Shown: positions 1-8,231, numbered from the stretch's first letter. The stretch: DNA of 38,778 nt from Microcaldota archaeon (GCA_014727975.1 WJMK01000010.1:1-38778); one strand, 5' to 3'. The notes: generated from the sequence alone by a model not told the origin. A program made the numbers and translations.

Positions 1-409
1 CTGTGATGTTGAGAAAATCTTCTGCATCCATAAACTCTTCTGTGTTGTTGAGCCAGTCGTCTTCTTCAGGAAGAATTGGCTCTTCCCCGCCTGTTTCGTT
101 TGCAGGAGCAGGGGGCTCGATGGTGCCATTGACCTGAAGGATTCCATCTTCTGATGAAGAGTTTGTAAGGTTTAGGTAAGATTCCACCTCTATGAATTCT
201 GATGCATTATCCTCCTGCCCTGATTGGTTTGTAGAATTGAGGAAATCATCTACTTCTATGAACTCTGTTTCATTGGGGAGGGGCATAGGGGAATCATTCA
301 ATGTGTCGTTGTTTGTGAGGTTTACCCCCGAAAGCAGGAAAACGGTTATGAGCAAAGCTGGGAAGAACATAACAGGAATTGGCCTGGACTCGCTTCGGTC
401 CTCCCACAT
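1..409 (-). CDS. Exported sequon-repeat protein, N-terminal part (cut by window edge)
   Basis: Only the first 136 codons lie in the window; the frame is open to the left edge. Residues 12-29 form one hydrophobic segment that can act as a signal peptide or membrane anchor. After it comes an acidic stretch with about a dozen N-x-S/T sequons (for example N34, N46, N58, N68, N80, N94, N104, N121, N134). A loose repeat recurs: TEFIEVDDFLNST at 48-60, SEFIEVESYLNLT at 70-82 and EEFMDAEDFLNIT at 124-136. A TATA box sits 20-31 bases upstream, so the transcript is probably leaderless. The divergent neighbour is another exported protein. I do not recognise a family; a heavily N-glycosylated surface protein is inference from the sequons. 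Confidence 0.75.
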   Translation of the reverse strand, partial: MWEDRSESRPIPVMFFPALLITVFLLSGVNLTNNDTLNDSPMPLPNETEFIEVDDFLNSTNQSGQEDNASEFIEVESYLNLTNSSSEDGILQVNGTIEPPAPANETGGEEPILPEEDDWLNNTEEFMDAEDFLNIT

Positions 410-428
410 GCAAAAATTTCAATAGAAT

Positions 429-440
429 ACTTTATATATG
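429..440 (-). promoter_or_regulatory. TATA box of the left-edge surface protein gene
   Basis: On the minus strand this reads CATATATAAAGT and is centred about 26 bases before the ATG at 409. That spacing fits an archaeal box A and a leaderless mRNA. Confidence 0.55.
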
Positions 441-496
441 TTTCATATATAATAAAGCGGATTTTTGGGACAGGCGGATGGGCAAAAATAGGCAAA

Positions 497-504
497 ATTA
501 ATAA
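497..504 (+). promoter_or_regulatory. Probable TATA box of the Cys-rich surface protein gene
   Basis: ATTAATAA is centred about 27 bases before the ATG at 528, and no ribosome binding site is visible. This suggests a leaderless start. The 118-base gap therefore carries back-to-back promoters for two exported proteins. Confidence 0.4.
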
Positions 505-527
505 GGTTTCTCTGTGCTTTTGTTAGG

Positions 528-2645
528 ATGAGGGCCCTTTTCGGGATGCTGCTGGCAATCGGGTTGCTATTCTCCATTGCCAATGTTACGACGGAGGGGG
601 GGAATGTAACAAGCATTTATTTCAACCAGACGCAGAACTCAACCTCATGGGATGGGCTGTATGGGGATGTGGTGCTTGGTGCGGGAGCTACCTATACGCA
701 TACTGTAAACGGGAATGCTGTTGTGCTTTTGAATATGGTTGCGCAGGACCCTCCGTGCATATATTCTTCAATTTCCATGCATGTGGTTGCAGCAAACAAT
801 AGTGCAATCACTCTCCCTCTTTCTGCAGGCAACCTTGCGCAGCTGGACGGCTTCATAGGAGGGAGCCAGAACGGGAGCAGCACATTCACTGGGCTGGACA
901 CCTTTGTGCTGAATTCAGGTACTTACAACAATGTGCCAACGGCATACAGCTATGCAAACGGGGCCCCTTCTCCGGATTTTAGGGAGGGGTACCTGAACGA
1001 TGCGGTTGGGAACCTTGTTTTTGTTGCGGACGTGGTTGACAACCGCCCAAACTGGAACGGGAGCACGAGCGATTACCAGATTATGCTTCCGAATAACGGG
1101 GCCCCTGTGCAGTACTGGCTCTGGGTGGATGTGAACTATACCTGTGTGTCTCCCACCCCTCCAGACCCGCACCACAAGGACCACAAGCTCTTCATTCCGC
1201 CAATTGATTCATATTCAATTGTGACTGGTGAAGAGTTCAGCCTGGAATTGGTTGTGGAGAACAGGGGGGACTACAAGGAAGAAGATGTAGAAGTATATAT
1301 TTCTGAATGCCCGGAAGGGTTTTCCTGCGGAAGCGGGTTTATAGATAGCATAAAAAAAGGAGATGAAGAAAATGCGAGCCTCCTGGTTTCTGTTGGGTTG
1401 ATTGGCTCTTATGTTCTGGAGGTTTGTGCAGAAAATGATGATGCAGATTACTGCAGGGAATTCTTCCTGCAGGTGCTTCCGGAGTGCGAAGAGGGAGAAG
1501 GATGCCCGGGGGAGGAATACTGCGAAGGCGGGTACTGGGTGCCCAAGAAGGAAGCAGGGGAGGAATGTGGGGATGGCTGCTGGTGCCTGAGCGGGATTTG
1601 CGAGAATGGAGTATGCGTGCTCTGTGAAACAGATGATGACTGTGAAGACGATGAGGAATGCTCGGGCGGGTATTGTGAGGAAATCGAATGCCCGTGTGGG
1701 GTCGTGGAGAACCATGCATGCCTTCCGCATGAGTGCTGCTCGGACGGAGATTGTGAAACAGGGGAATTCTGCATAGGACTGGAATGTGTTCCCAAAGAAC
1801 TGGAGATAGTGCTTGTGGACGGGGAGCTGGTTGTTGGGGAAGAAGGGCATTTCCAGATACTCAACAATAAAGGGGATGAAGTTCCTTTTGCAGATGTCTT
1901 TACAAATAAGGAAAGCACAGTTGCGGATGAATTTGGGCATGCATCGCTTCCATTTTCTGCAGATGGGATTGTGTATGCGGATGGGGAAGGGTATCCGCAG
2001 GCTGCAAAGATGTTTAGCGTGCTGCAGCTTGCAAGCATAAGCCTGCTGGAAGGGCCGGCAGTTGCTGGAAAAGAATCAACTATAGAAATTACTGACCAGG
2101 ATGGAATGCCCATTGCAGGCGCAGATGTGATACTGGAGGGAAATGTGCTTGTAAGCGATGAGAACGGGCAGGTAAAATATGCATTCAGCGAATCCGGGTT
2201 CCAGACTATAAGCGCAACAAAGCAGGGATACAGAATAAGCGATGCGGAAATTGAGGTTGCCGCTGCGGGGGTGGAAATTGCAGACGCCTGCAAATTCCCT
2301 GTTGTGCTCAGCTGGATTGAGGTTGCGCCAACCGAATTTTACTGGCTCTGGCTCCTTTCCCTTGTGCTTGGGACATTCAACTTCATTGTGCTCAGGAAAA
2401 GGATAGGCAGGGACTTCCTGAAGAAATTAAAGGAAGAAAATTTCGGCGGGGAATATGGAGCAGAGCTTGCCAGGAAAAGAAGGGAAATCTACTACAAGAG
2501 CCTTGCATATTCTTACGGCCCGCTCCTGCTCGCGCTTCCGGGCATCCCGTTCCTTAATATTTGCTTCATGAGCAATGTTGTGGTGCTGCAGGCAGTTGGG
2601 GAGCTGGCGCTCATTATAAAGAAAATAGTTGAAAAGAGAGGATAA
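528..2645 (+). CDS. Large Cys-rich, membrane-anchored surface protein
   Basis: The 705-residue product starts with a signal peptide (about residues 1-20), followed by several sequons (NVT, NQT, NST). Residues about 25-205 look like an all-beta region. About 220-315 resemble a CARDB-type Ig-like domain (GEEFSLELVVENRG). About 318-425 hold roughly 20 cysteines in short repeats such as CETDDDCEDDEEC and CCSDGDCETGEFC, presumably disulphide-rich. Two modules resembling carboxypeptidase-regulatory or Big-type beta-sandwiches follow (about 428-585; PIAGADVILEGN). The C-terminus has a Trp-rich TM segment (FYWLWLLSLVLG) and another hydrophobic stretch near the end, so the bulk should face outside. 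The product is probably a cell-surface adhesin or envelope protein; no specific function can be named. It ends 9 bases before the converging coiled-coil gene. Confidence 0.8.
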   Translation: MRALFGMLLAIGLLFSIANVTTEGGNVTSIYFNQTQNSTSWDGLYGDVVLGAGATYTHTVNGNAVVLLNMVAQDPPCIYSSISMHVVAANNSAITLPLSAGNLAQLDGFIGGSQNGSSTFTGLDTFVLNSGTYNNVPTAYSYANGAPSPDFREGYLNDAVGNLVFVADVVDNRPNWNGSTSDYQIMLPNNGAPVQYWLWVDVNYTCVSPTPPDPHHKDHKLFIPPIDSYSIVTGEEFSLELVVENRGDYKEEDVEVYISECPEGFSCGSGFIDSIKKGDEENASLLVSVGLIGSYVLEVCAENDDADYCREFFLQVLPECEEGEGCPGEEYCEGGYWVPKKEAGEECGDGCWCLSGICENGVCVLCETDDDCEDDEECSGGYCEEIECPCGVVENHACLPHECCSDGDCETGEFCIGLECVPKELEIVLVDGELVVGEEGHFQILNNKGDEVPFADVFTNKESTVADEFGHASLPFSADGIVYADGEGYPQAAKMFSVLQLASISLLEGPAVAGKESTIEITDQDGMPIAGADVILEGNVLVSDENGQVKYAFSESGFQTISATKQGYRISDAEIEVAAAGVEIADACKFPVVLSWIEVAPTEFYWLWLLSLVLGTFNFIVLRKRIGRDFLKKLKEENFGGEYGAELARKRREIYYKSLAYSYGPLLLALPGIPFLNICFMSNVVVLQAVGELALIIKKIVEKRG

Positions 2646-2654
2646 GAAGTCTAG

Positions 2655-4403
2655 CTATTTCTTCTTTTTCCTGGATTTCTTTTTGGAGGGTTTTTTCTTT
2701 GTGCGCCTTAGCTTTTTTGTATCTTCCATCAGGGTTTTCCGCTCGGATGCCTTCTCCTCCAGCGCAGCCTTCTGCCTCTTGCTTTTTTCTTTTGCGGTTG
2801 CGACAACCTCACCGAACTCCTGCTCTTCTTCGCTCATTTCCCTGTACTTGGACATCAGCTCTGAGCTTTCGCGCATCAGCTGCTTTATGCGGTCGCGCAC
2901 ATCAGAAATCTTTTCATCTATGCTTGCCTCTTCCATCTCAAGCGAGCCCAGGCCTTCCCTGTACTTGCCTTCAGCCGCATCAAGCTCCTTAAGATACTTG
3001 CGCACATACTCGATTTCTGCCGCCTTCTTTATGCGTGCAAGCTCCTCTTCGCTTTCATGCACATATTGCTGGAGTTCATCCATCTTGCCCTGGTAATCCT
3101 CAGAATAACCCTGGAACCATTGCTCTATTTTCTCTATTTTCTCGAGCTCTTCTCGAAGCTCGTCCAGGCTGCGCATGCGCCTTTCGAGCGTGGACTGGAT
3201 GTGCTCAACACGCTCGGAAATAATTGTGCGGGAATCAACAAGATCTTCAAGGGATTCCTCTACTGTGCGGACTTTGTCTTCCATCTCCTCTATAGAAGCC
3301 CTGCCTGCTTCAAGGGTCTCGCGGAGCTGGGCTTCTGCAGTATTCATGGACTGCAGCATGTCCCGGAGCTGCATCATGCGGCTCCTGTCCCTCATCGCCT
3401 CTTTTTCCCCCCTTGCAAGCTCTTCATTGAGCTCTTCGCTTGCTTCCCTGAGATTTGACCAGTTTTCATCAAGGCCTTCCTTGGTTTTGGAAAGCACTGT
3501 GCCTGCTTCTGAATCGAATTTCCTGAGTGCCTCCTGCATCTGGTCTATCTCCTCTATCTTCTCCGGGAGAGTAGACATCATTTCTTTTGCTTCGAGAATG
3601 CGCTTTTCCTTTTCAAGCAAAGCATATTCAAGGTTGTCCAGGCTTGCCTCAAATTCCTTTTCCAGGGAAAGAAATCCTTCCCTGTGTATTTTTTCTTTTT
3701 CCCCTTCCAGCTGCTTGAGTTCCTCCTTTCCTTCCCGGATTAAGTGTAGGTAATCATCAAGGCGCTCTCTCAGCTTCCCCGTCTGCCTTGGGTGGAGGTG
3801 CAGGAACCTGCTTTTTTCAAGCCTCTTCTTCATGGGCTGTGGGGGCCCTTCGGAAACAACCTCCATCCGGGGAATTGGTTGGGGCTTTGGGCTTTCCTCC
3901 TTTGGTGCTGGCCTTGGGGCAGCAGCGCGGGGCTCCTCCTCTTCCTCTTCCGGCTCCTCTTCAAGCTTTAGTTTAGGTGTCTCCTTTTTCTTTTTCAGCG
4001 GTCTTTTCTGCTTCTTTTTTCCCCCGAGAATTCCTGAAAATAATGATTTTTCCTTCCTGCGTAGTGGGGCAACCTCTCCTATTTCATCTCCCAGGTCCAG
4101 TGATTCTGTTTGCTGGAGCTGGAGCTCCTCTGGCTCCTCTCTGCGCGGGCAGGATTTTGCTTTTTTTGGGGGCGGGGGGGTCTCGTCCATCACCCACATC
4201 GCATGGAGGGAGCCCATCCTGTTGTCAAGGCTTACGACGCCCTCTTCTTCGAGGATATGGAGCCATTTCTCCACTTCCTTCCTGTTCATCCTCAGCTCTT
4301 TGGAAAGCCTTCCGACCTCCACATCTTTTTTTGTTGAGAGTATATCAATTAGCTTGTCTATGTCTGTTGCGATAAGAAAGTCCTCCTCATCAACATCTAT
4401 CAA
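2655..4403 (-). CDS. Winged-helix plus long coiled-coil protein
   Basis: The 582-residue product has three parts. Residues about 10-62 form a winged-helix-like domain (DIDKLIDILSTKKDVEVGRL, then an LEEEGVVSL wing). Residues about 70-200 are low-complexity, rich in Glu, Pro and Lys. About 200-560 is almost continuous heptad-like coiled coil, and the tail ends in a Lys/Arg run (KKPSKKKSRKKKK). The start is a TTG nine bases after the L10e stop, with GAGGTG just upstream; upstream of that TTG the frame hits the L10e-region stop, so no longer form is possible. It is probably co-transcribed with L10e. The layout could suit a DNA- or envelope-organising structural protein, but this is inference. I do not recognise a named family. 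Confidence 0.75.
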   Translation of the reverse strand: MIDVDEEDFLIATDIDKLIDILSTKKDVEVGRLSKELRMNRKEVEKWLHILEEEGVVSLDNRMGSLHAMWVMDETPPPPKKAKSCPRREEPEELQLQQTESLDLGDEIGEVAPLRRKEKSLFSGILGGKKKQKRPLKKKKETPKLKLEEEPEEEEEEPRAAAPRPAPKEESPKPQPIPRMEVVSEGPPQPMKKRLEKSRFLHLHPRQTGKLRERLDDYLHLIREGKEELKQLEGEKEKIHREGFLSLEKEFEASLDNLEYALLEKEKRILEAKEMMSTLPEKIEEIDQMQEALRKFDSEAGTVLSKTKEGLDENWSNLREASEELNEELARGEKEAMRDRSRMMQLRDMLQSMNTAEAQLRETLEAGRASIEEMEDKVRTVEESLEDLVDSRTIISERVEHIQSTLERRMRSLDELREELEKIEKIEQWFQGYSEDYQGKMDELQQYVHESEEELARIKKAAEIEYVRKYLKELDAAEGKYREGLGSLEMEEASIDEKISDVRDRIKQLMRESSELMSKYREMSEEEQEFGEVVATAKEKSKRQKAALEEKASERKTLMEDTKKLRRTKKKPSKKKSRKKKK

Positions 4404-4412
4404 GCATACACC

Positions 4413-4937
4413 TCATTCTTCCACCACGGAGAATTCTCCCGAGAGCTTCATCTTTGCCCTCCTGAATGCTTCCTTTACTGCAGACTCGTTTTCCTTTCCC
4501 TTATACACATAAACTGAGAAAAGCGCCTGGTTCTTCTTGAGCCTTGCGGCCCTGTCCATCGGCTTTCCAAAGGCCCTCCTCATTCCCTTCTGGATACGGT
4601 CTGCACCCGCACCTGCAACCATCTTGTTTTCCCTGATTACATGGTGGGGGTAAACCCTCACAAGGAAATAGTAGTTCCCTGGCATAGCTGCCTCCAGGAC
4701 CTTGTTTGCGGACTGCCTGGCTGCCTCTATTGCATTGTCCCTCAGTATAAGGATATCGTCTTTGAGCTTGAGATGGTAGGTTGCATCATAATCATCCTTG
4801 TCGGCGCCCATCCTGTGCTGGTTGAGCTCCTTGTGGGGCATCGTCTTTATGTAAGACTTCCTCGGCTTTCTCTTGGAGTGCCTTGTCCATGCAACCTTGT
4901 TGCCGTCTCTTACGCATTTAGCAGGTCTGATAGCCAT
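4413..4937 (-). CDS. rpl10e: 50S ribosomal protein L10e (uL16)
   Basis: The 174-residue product matches archaeal L10e along its length: the N-terminus MAIRPAKCVRDGNKVAWTRH, the PHKELNQHRMG segment, then PGNYYFLVRVYPHHVIRENK and GADRIQKGMRRAFGKP. The protein binds 23S rRNA near the tRNA acceptor region and is needed for a mature 50S subunit. The ATG is preceded by GAGGGAG with suitable spacing. A TATA box about 60 bases upstream (4994-5004) gives it its own promoter. The coiled-coil gene follows after nine bases. Confidence 0.95.
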   Translation of the reverse strand: MAIRPAKCVRDGNKVAWTRHSKRKPRKSYIKTMPHKELNQHRMGADKDDYDATYHLKLKDDILILRDNAIEAARQSANKVLEAAMPGNYYFLVRVYPHHVIRENKMVAGAGADRIQKGMRRAFGKPMDRAARLKKNQALFSVYVYKGKENESAVKEAFRRAKMKLSGEFSVVEE

Positions 4938-4993
4938 GTAAATCTCCCTCTCGGTACAGTTGTTTATTTAACTAGGAAAATATGTGCAGGATT

Positions 4994-5004
4994 GTTTATA
5001 AAGG
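4994..5004 (-). promoter_or_regulatory. TATA box of the L10e unit
   Basis: The minus strand reads CCTTTATAAAC. A start site about 25 bases downstream would leave a leader of about 30 bases that contains the GAGGGAG ribosome binding site. This separates L10e from the hisS-antiporter-HisA-like unit upstream. Confidence 0.5.
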
Positions 5005-5019
5005 TATTGGGATGGCACT

Positions 5020-5544
5020 TCAGAGCTCCGGCGGGCCTATGCGGCCGAAAACCTTGTCGCTCTTCTTGTTTTGGTCCCTGTTTACGAAAACCCTCTTCTT
5101 CTTGCGGAGAAGCTCCTGGAGCTTGGAGGGAGACTCCCCATCCAGGTAAACATCATATACCTCATCCAATGAGCCCCTGAAGCGCGGGGTGATTTTCCCT
5201 ACAATGAGGCGCTTTTTGTCCTCAAACTGCTTGAGGTCCAGCTTTTTTGCGGGTAGCTCAATTACAACGCGGGCATCAATGTCCAGGAGGGGCTTTATCA
5301 GCTTGGGGTCAGGCTGTACCTCAACCTGCACATACATGGTGAAGGTGAGGTGGTCATAGACATCATAGTTGGTTTTCTTTCCCTTGAGTGCATCCAGGTC
5401 CACGATGTGGACAAGCTCAGTGCCGAGGCGCTCCTTGAGCCTCTTTGCGATTTTGATTGCGCTGCCCATGGGCTTCAGGGTGCCGAGGCGTCTCGTGTAT
5501 GCCTTTTTTCCCTTCAGGTAAATAAGCGGCACATCCATAATCAT
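5020..5544 (-). CDS. Short HisA/HisF-related protein
   Basis: The first ~100 of 174 residues align by eye with the N-terminal half of HisA/HisF-type barrels: PLIYLKGKKAYTR (strand 1), SAIKIAKRLKERLG, LVHIVDLDALKGK (strand 2), VQVEVQPDPKLIKPLLDI and ARVVIELP. The catalytic Asp after strand 1 in HisA is Tyr here, and no clear second catalytic Asp or full phosphate-binding loop follows. Family members are about 240 residues, so this is short. An archaeal HisA/HisF-related family of unknown role is known, and this probably belongs there rather than to histidine synthesis; no other his biosynthesis gene is in the window. The start overlaps the antiporter stop (ATGA), with GGGTG upstream. Confidence 0.65.
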   Translation of the reverse strand: MIMDVPLIYLKGKKAYTRRLGTLKPMGSAIKIAKRLKERLGTELVHIVDLDALKGKKTNYDVYDHLTFTMYVQVEVQPDPKLIKPLLDIDARVVIELPAKKLDLKQFEDKKRLIVGKITPRFRGSLDEVYDVYLDGESPSKLQELLRKKKRVFVNRDQNKKSDKVFGRIGPPEL

Positions 5545-6878
5545 GCAGAAACACCCCTCCCTGCAACAAGCCTGCTGAACACAGGGGGCACAATTATTGT
5601 GGTTATGAAAGCCATTGCGGAAATAATTGAATATTCGGGGATTGTGAGGGCTCCGCTGGAAAGGCCGAAAACTGCAATAATCAGTGCAACTTCGCCCCGC
5701 GGGGACATTCCAAAGCCTACAAGCGCGGACTCCCTTGCATTAAGCTTTGAAGCAAATGCCCCTATTCCGCACCCTACAAGCTTTGTGAGTACTGCGATTA
5801 CTGAGATGAGTATTATGGGCCAGAAGAATTCCATTACTGCGCCCACATCAACAAGCATCCCAAGGGAAATGAAAAACACCGGGATGAAAATTATTTCCAG
5901 GGAGCGTGTGCGCCGGTCTATCTCTTCCGCGTGCTTGCTGTAGTTGAGCAACACCCCTGCTAGGAAGGCACCCACTATGCTGGAAAGCCCGATGAATTCT
6001 GCAATATATGCGTAAAGGAATACAAATGCGAGTACATAAAGAAGGGTTTTTTCCCTTACCTTGAGCACGTTTACCTTCTTGTCCACGAAATATTTGCCTA
6101 CTATTGAGCCCCCTAGGAGGAAGATGAATGCATAAATGAGGACTGTTGCGAACGGCTCGAGTGCTGCTGCATCAAGTGAAGTCGGAAGGTTCATTACCAA
6201 TGAGAGCACAAGGAGGGAGAGGATGTCATCTATGATTGCAGCGCCCATAATCATCTGGGCAAACCTCTCATCCATGAGGCCCATCTCCTTGAGGATGGCT
6301 GCGGTTACCCCTACGCTGGTTGCAGTAAGGGCTGCACCCATGAACAGTGCATAAAGGAAGGAGCCTCCGGTGTAAACTGCAAAGAAATAGCCTGCAACAA
6401 ACGGGAAAAGAATTCCCAGGATTGCAATGATGAAGTTTTCCTTTGTGAATATTTTGTGGATGCTTGATTCAAGGCCCACCTTGAACATCAGGATTATTGC
6501 GCCGAACTGGGCAAATATTTCCACTAGTTCCTCATGCTGAAAGATTTCCGGGGGCTCTGCCGGAATAAAGGGAAGGGAGCCCAGGCTGGGCCAGATTAGG
6601 TGCAGGAACGAGGGGCCCATTATTACCCCTAAAAGCATCAGGATGAGCACTGTTGGCTGCTTGAGGAATTTAACGATGCTGTAAGCAAGTATTGCCAAAA
6701 GAAAAAGGAAGACCATTTCAAAGATGAGGTGCTCTTCCCCTGCTTCAGCAGGAAAAAGGCTTGTGCGCACAACAGAAAGGAAGAGGATTATGAATAAGAC
6801 TATGATTGAGTAGTAGAACAGGGGCTTCAGCACTGCCTCCTGCACTTTTCCGAGTCCTTTCAGTATCCTTTTCGGCAT
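5541..6878 (-). CDS. CPA2-type cation/proton antiporter
   Basis: The 445-residue integral membrane protein has about 12-13 hydrophobic segments after a short basic N-terminus. GAAIIDDILSLLVL carries the adjacent Asp pair used for ion exchange in electrogenic CPA2 antiporters of the NapA/KefB type. LIFEMVFLFLLAILAYSIVK and GAIILMFKVGLESSI also match family positions. There is no C-terminal TrkA-N/KTN domain, unlike Kef channels, so Na+/H+ exchange is more likely than regulated K+ efflux (inference). It starts 2 bases after hisS ends and overlaps the HisA-like gene by 4 bases, so the three are one operon. Confidence 0.88.
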   Translation of the reverse strand: MPKRILKGLGKVQEAVLKPLFYYSIIVLFIILFLSVVRTSLFPAEAGEEHLIFEMVFLFLLAILAYSIVKFLKQPTVLILMLLGVIMGPSFLHLIWPSLGSLPFIPAEPPEIFQHEELVEIFAQFGAIILMFKVGLESSIHKIFTKENFIIAILGILFPFVAGYFFAVYTGGSFLYALFMGAALTATSVGVTAAILKEMGLMDERFAQMIMGAAIIDDILSLLVLSLVMNLPTSLDAAALEPFATVLIYAFIFLLGGSIVGKYFVDKKVNVLKVREKTLLYVLAFVFLYAYIAEFIGLSSIVGAFLAGVLLNYSKHAEEIDRRTRSLEIIFIPVFFISLGMLVDVGAVMEFFWPIILISVIAVLTKLVGCGIGAFASKLNARESALVGFGMSPRGEVALIIAVFGLSSGALTIPEYSIISAMAFITTIIVPPVFSRLVAGRGVSA

Positions 6879-6880
6879 GG

Positions 6881-8098
6881 CTATTTACTCCTGATTTTCT
6901 TTATCGCTGCTGTGAGCGTTTCAGTGGATTCCTTTCCTGTTTTCATGTTCCGGATGGTGACTTTCTTGGATTCCGCTTCCTTTTTACCGATTATGATTAC
7001 CCAGGGAATCAGCAGGGAGCGTGCATAATCAAATTGCTTTTTTATGTTTCGGCCTATCAGGTCAGTTTCTGCAGAAATCCCTTTCTTTCTGAGGGATTTT
7101 GCAGTTTTGAGGCCTTCATTGTAATAGTCGGGGAGGGTTGCAACAAAAACATCTGTGTAAGTCTTCTTTTCTGCCTCTTCTCCAAGGAGCAGGAGGATGC
7201 GTTCAATTCCAAGGCTTATCCCTACTGCCGGGGCGCCGTGGCCATATAGCTCGAGCAGCCCATCGTACCTGCCCCCTCCTGCAAAGCTGCCCTTGTACCT
7301 TCCGGTTCCCTTGAATTCAAACACGGTTCCGGAATAGTACCCTAGCCCCCGGACCAGGGAGGGTTCGAATATGAAATCAGGGAATATCCCCTGGAGCTCC
7401 CGGACTTCGGCTACGCCTTCAGGCGCATACCTTTCCAGGGCTTCCAGCTTTTTCTCATTCTTGCCCTTTAGGTTGAAAAGCGGGAGAATTTGGTCTGAGT
7501 ATTCCCCCAGGGCGGGCTCTAGGGTTTTGTATACTGATTTGTAGCCTATTTTGTCTATTTTGTCCAGTGTGCGGAAAATTTCGTTTCTTTTTCCTGAAAT
7601 TCCGAAATATTCCAGTATCGAATTGAGGATTTTGCGGCTGTTAAGGAGGACCTTGAAATCCTTTAGCCCTAAGCGGGTAAGGGAGAGAGACGCCATTTCC
7701 AGTAGCTCTGCCTCTGCGCGCATGGATGCGGAGCCCACGATATCTGCATCTGCCTGCCAGAATTCTCGGAACCTCCCTTTCTGGGGCTCTTCCCTCCTCC
7801 ATACCGGGCCTATTTGGTAACGCTTGAAAGGCTTGGGAAATGAGGTGTTGGCTGCAACCCTTGAGAGGGGGACCGTGAGGTCGAAGCGCATCCCAAGGTC
7901 TGAATTGGAAATTTCGAAGAGCTGCCCTGCGATTTCATCCCCGGACTTTGCCTTGAGGGTGCTGAGATGCTCCAGGGCAGGGGTTTCCAGTGGCTGGAAG
8001 CCGAATTCCCTGTAGGTTTCTGCTATTGTTGCGAAGGCCTTTTCCCTCTGCATCATCTGCGGAGGGAGGAAGTCCCTCATTCCTTTTGCGCGCTTCAT
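6881..8098 (-). CDS. hisS: Histidyl-tRNA synthetase
   Basis: The 405-residue class II enzyme charges tRNA-His. Motif 2 is seen as YQIGPVWRREEPQKGRFREF, the histidine-binding loop as LVRGLGYYSGTVFEF, and motif 3 as AVGISLGIERIL. The C-terminal anticodon-binding domain (DVFVATLPDYYNEGLKTAKS onward) is present. One oddity: the usual LVRGLDYY is LVRGLGYY here, a direct reading of codon GGG. The ATG has a GAGGT element 8 bases upstream and a strong TATA at 8139-8152. It leads an operon with the antiporter and the HisA-like gene. Confidence 0.95.
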   Translation of the reverse strand: MKRAKGMRDFLPPQMMQREKAFATIAETYREFGFQPLETPALEHLSTLKAKSGDEIAGQLFEISNSDLGMRFDLTVPLSRVAANTSFPKPFKRYQIGPVWRREEPQKGRFREFWQADADIVGSASMRAEAELLEMASLSLTRLGLKDFKVLLNSRKILNSILEYFGISGKRNEIFRTLDKIDKIGYKSVYKTLEPALGEYSDQILPLFNLKGKNEKKLEALERYAPEGVAEVRELQGIFPDFIFEPSLVRGLGYYSGTVFEFKGTGRYKGSFAGGGRYDGLLELYGHGAPAVGISLGIERILLLLGEEAEKKTYTDVFVATLPDYYNEGLKTAKSLRKKGISAETDLIGRNIKKQFDYARSLLIPWVIIIGKKEAESKKVTIRNMKTGKESTETLTAAIKKIRSK

Positions 8099-8138
8099 GG
8101 AGCATTACCTCTAGCTGGTATCAAAAACAAAGGTAAAG

Positions 8139-8152
8139 TTTATATATTAAAA
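8139..8152 (-). promoter_or_regulatory. hisS: TATA box of hisS
   Basis: The minus strand reads TTTTAATATATAAA, about 45 bases before the hisS ATG. A start about 25 bases downstream leaves a ~20-base leader containing GAGGT. Confidence 0.55.
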
Positions 8153-8167
8153 GGGATGGGGTGTTTG

Positions 8168-8183
8168 TGTAACCATGGTTACA
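8168..8183. promoter_or_regulatory. Perfect 16-base palindrome between divergent promoters (candidate operator)
   Basis: TGTAACCATGGTTACA is a perfect dyad. It lies between the hisS TATA (8139-8152) and the TATA of the kinase-like gene (8188-8199), directly before the latter. The position fits a repressor or activator site acting on one or both genes, but no regulator is identified. Confidence 0.4.
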
Positions 8184-8187
8184 TAAA

Positions 8188-8199
8188 TGGTTTATAAGC
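8188..8199 (+). promoter_or_regulatory. TATA box of the kinase-like gene
   Basis: TGGTTTATAAGC lies about 38 bases before the ATG at 8232. Initiation would fall near 8220, which rules out the longer frame starting at 8187 and supports the start at 8232. Confidence 0.5.
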
Positions 8200-8231
8200 C
8201 CCTTTCCCATATAACCCGGAGTGGGATAAGC

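Noticed and set aside
1448-2293. 281-codon minus-strand open frame
   Set aside because: It lies wholly opposite the Cys-rich surface protein, is Ser/Pro-rich without domains, and has no promoter or ribosome binding site. It is a shadow of the real gene.
8187-8231. Longer start for the kinase-like protein
   Set aside because: It would begin in the TATA region; the family starts directly with the P-loop strand, as at 8232.
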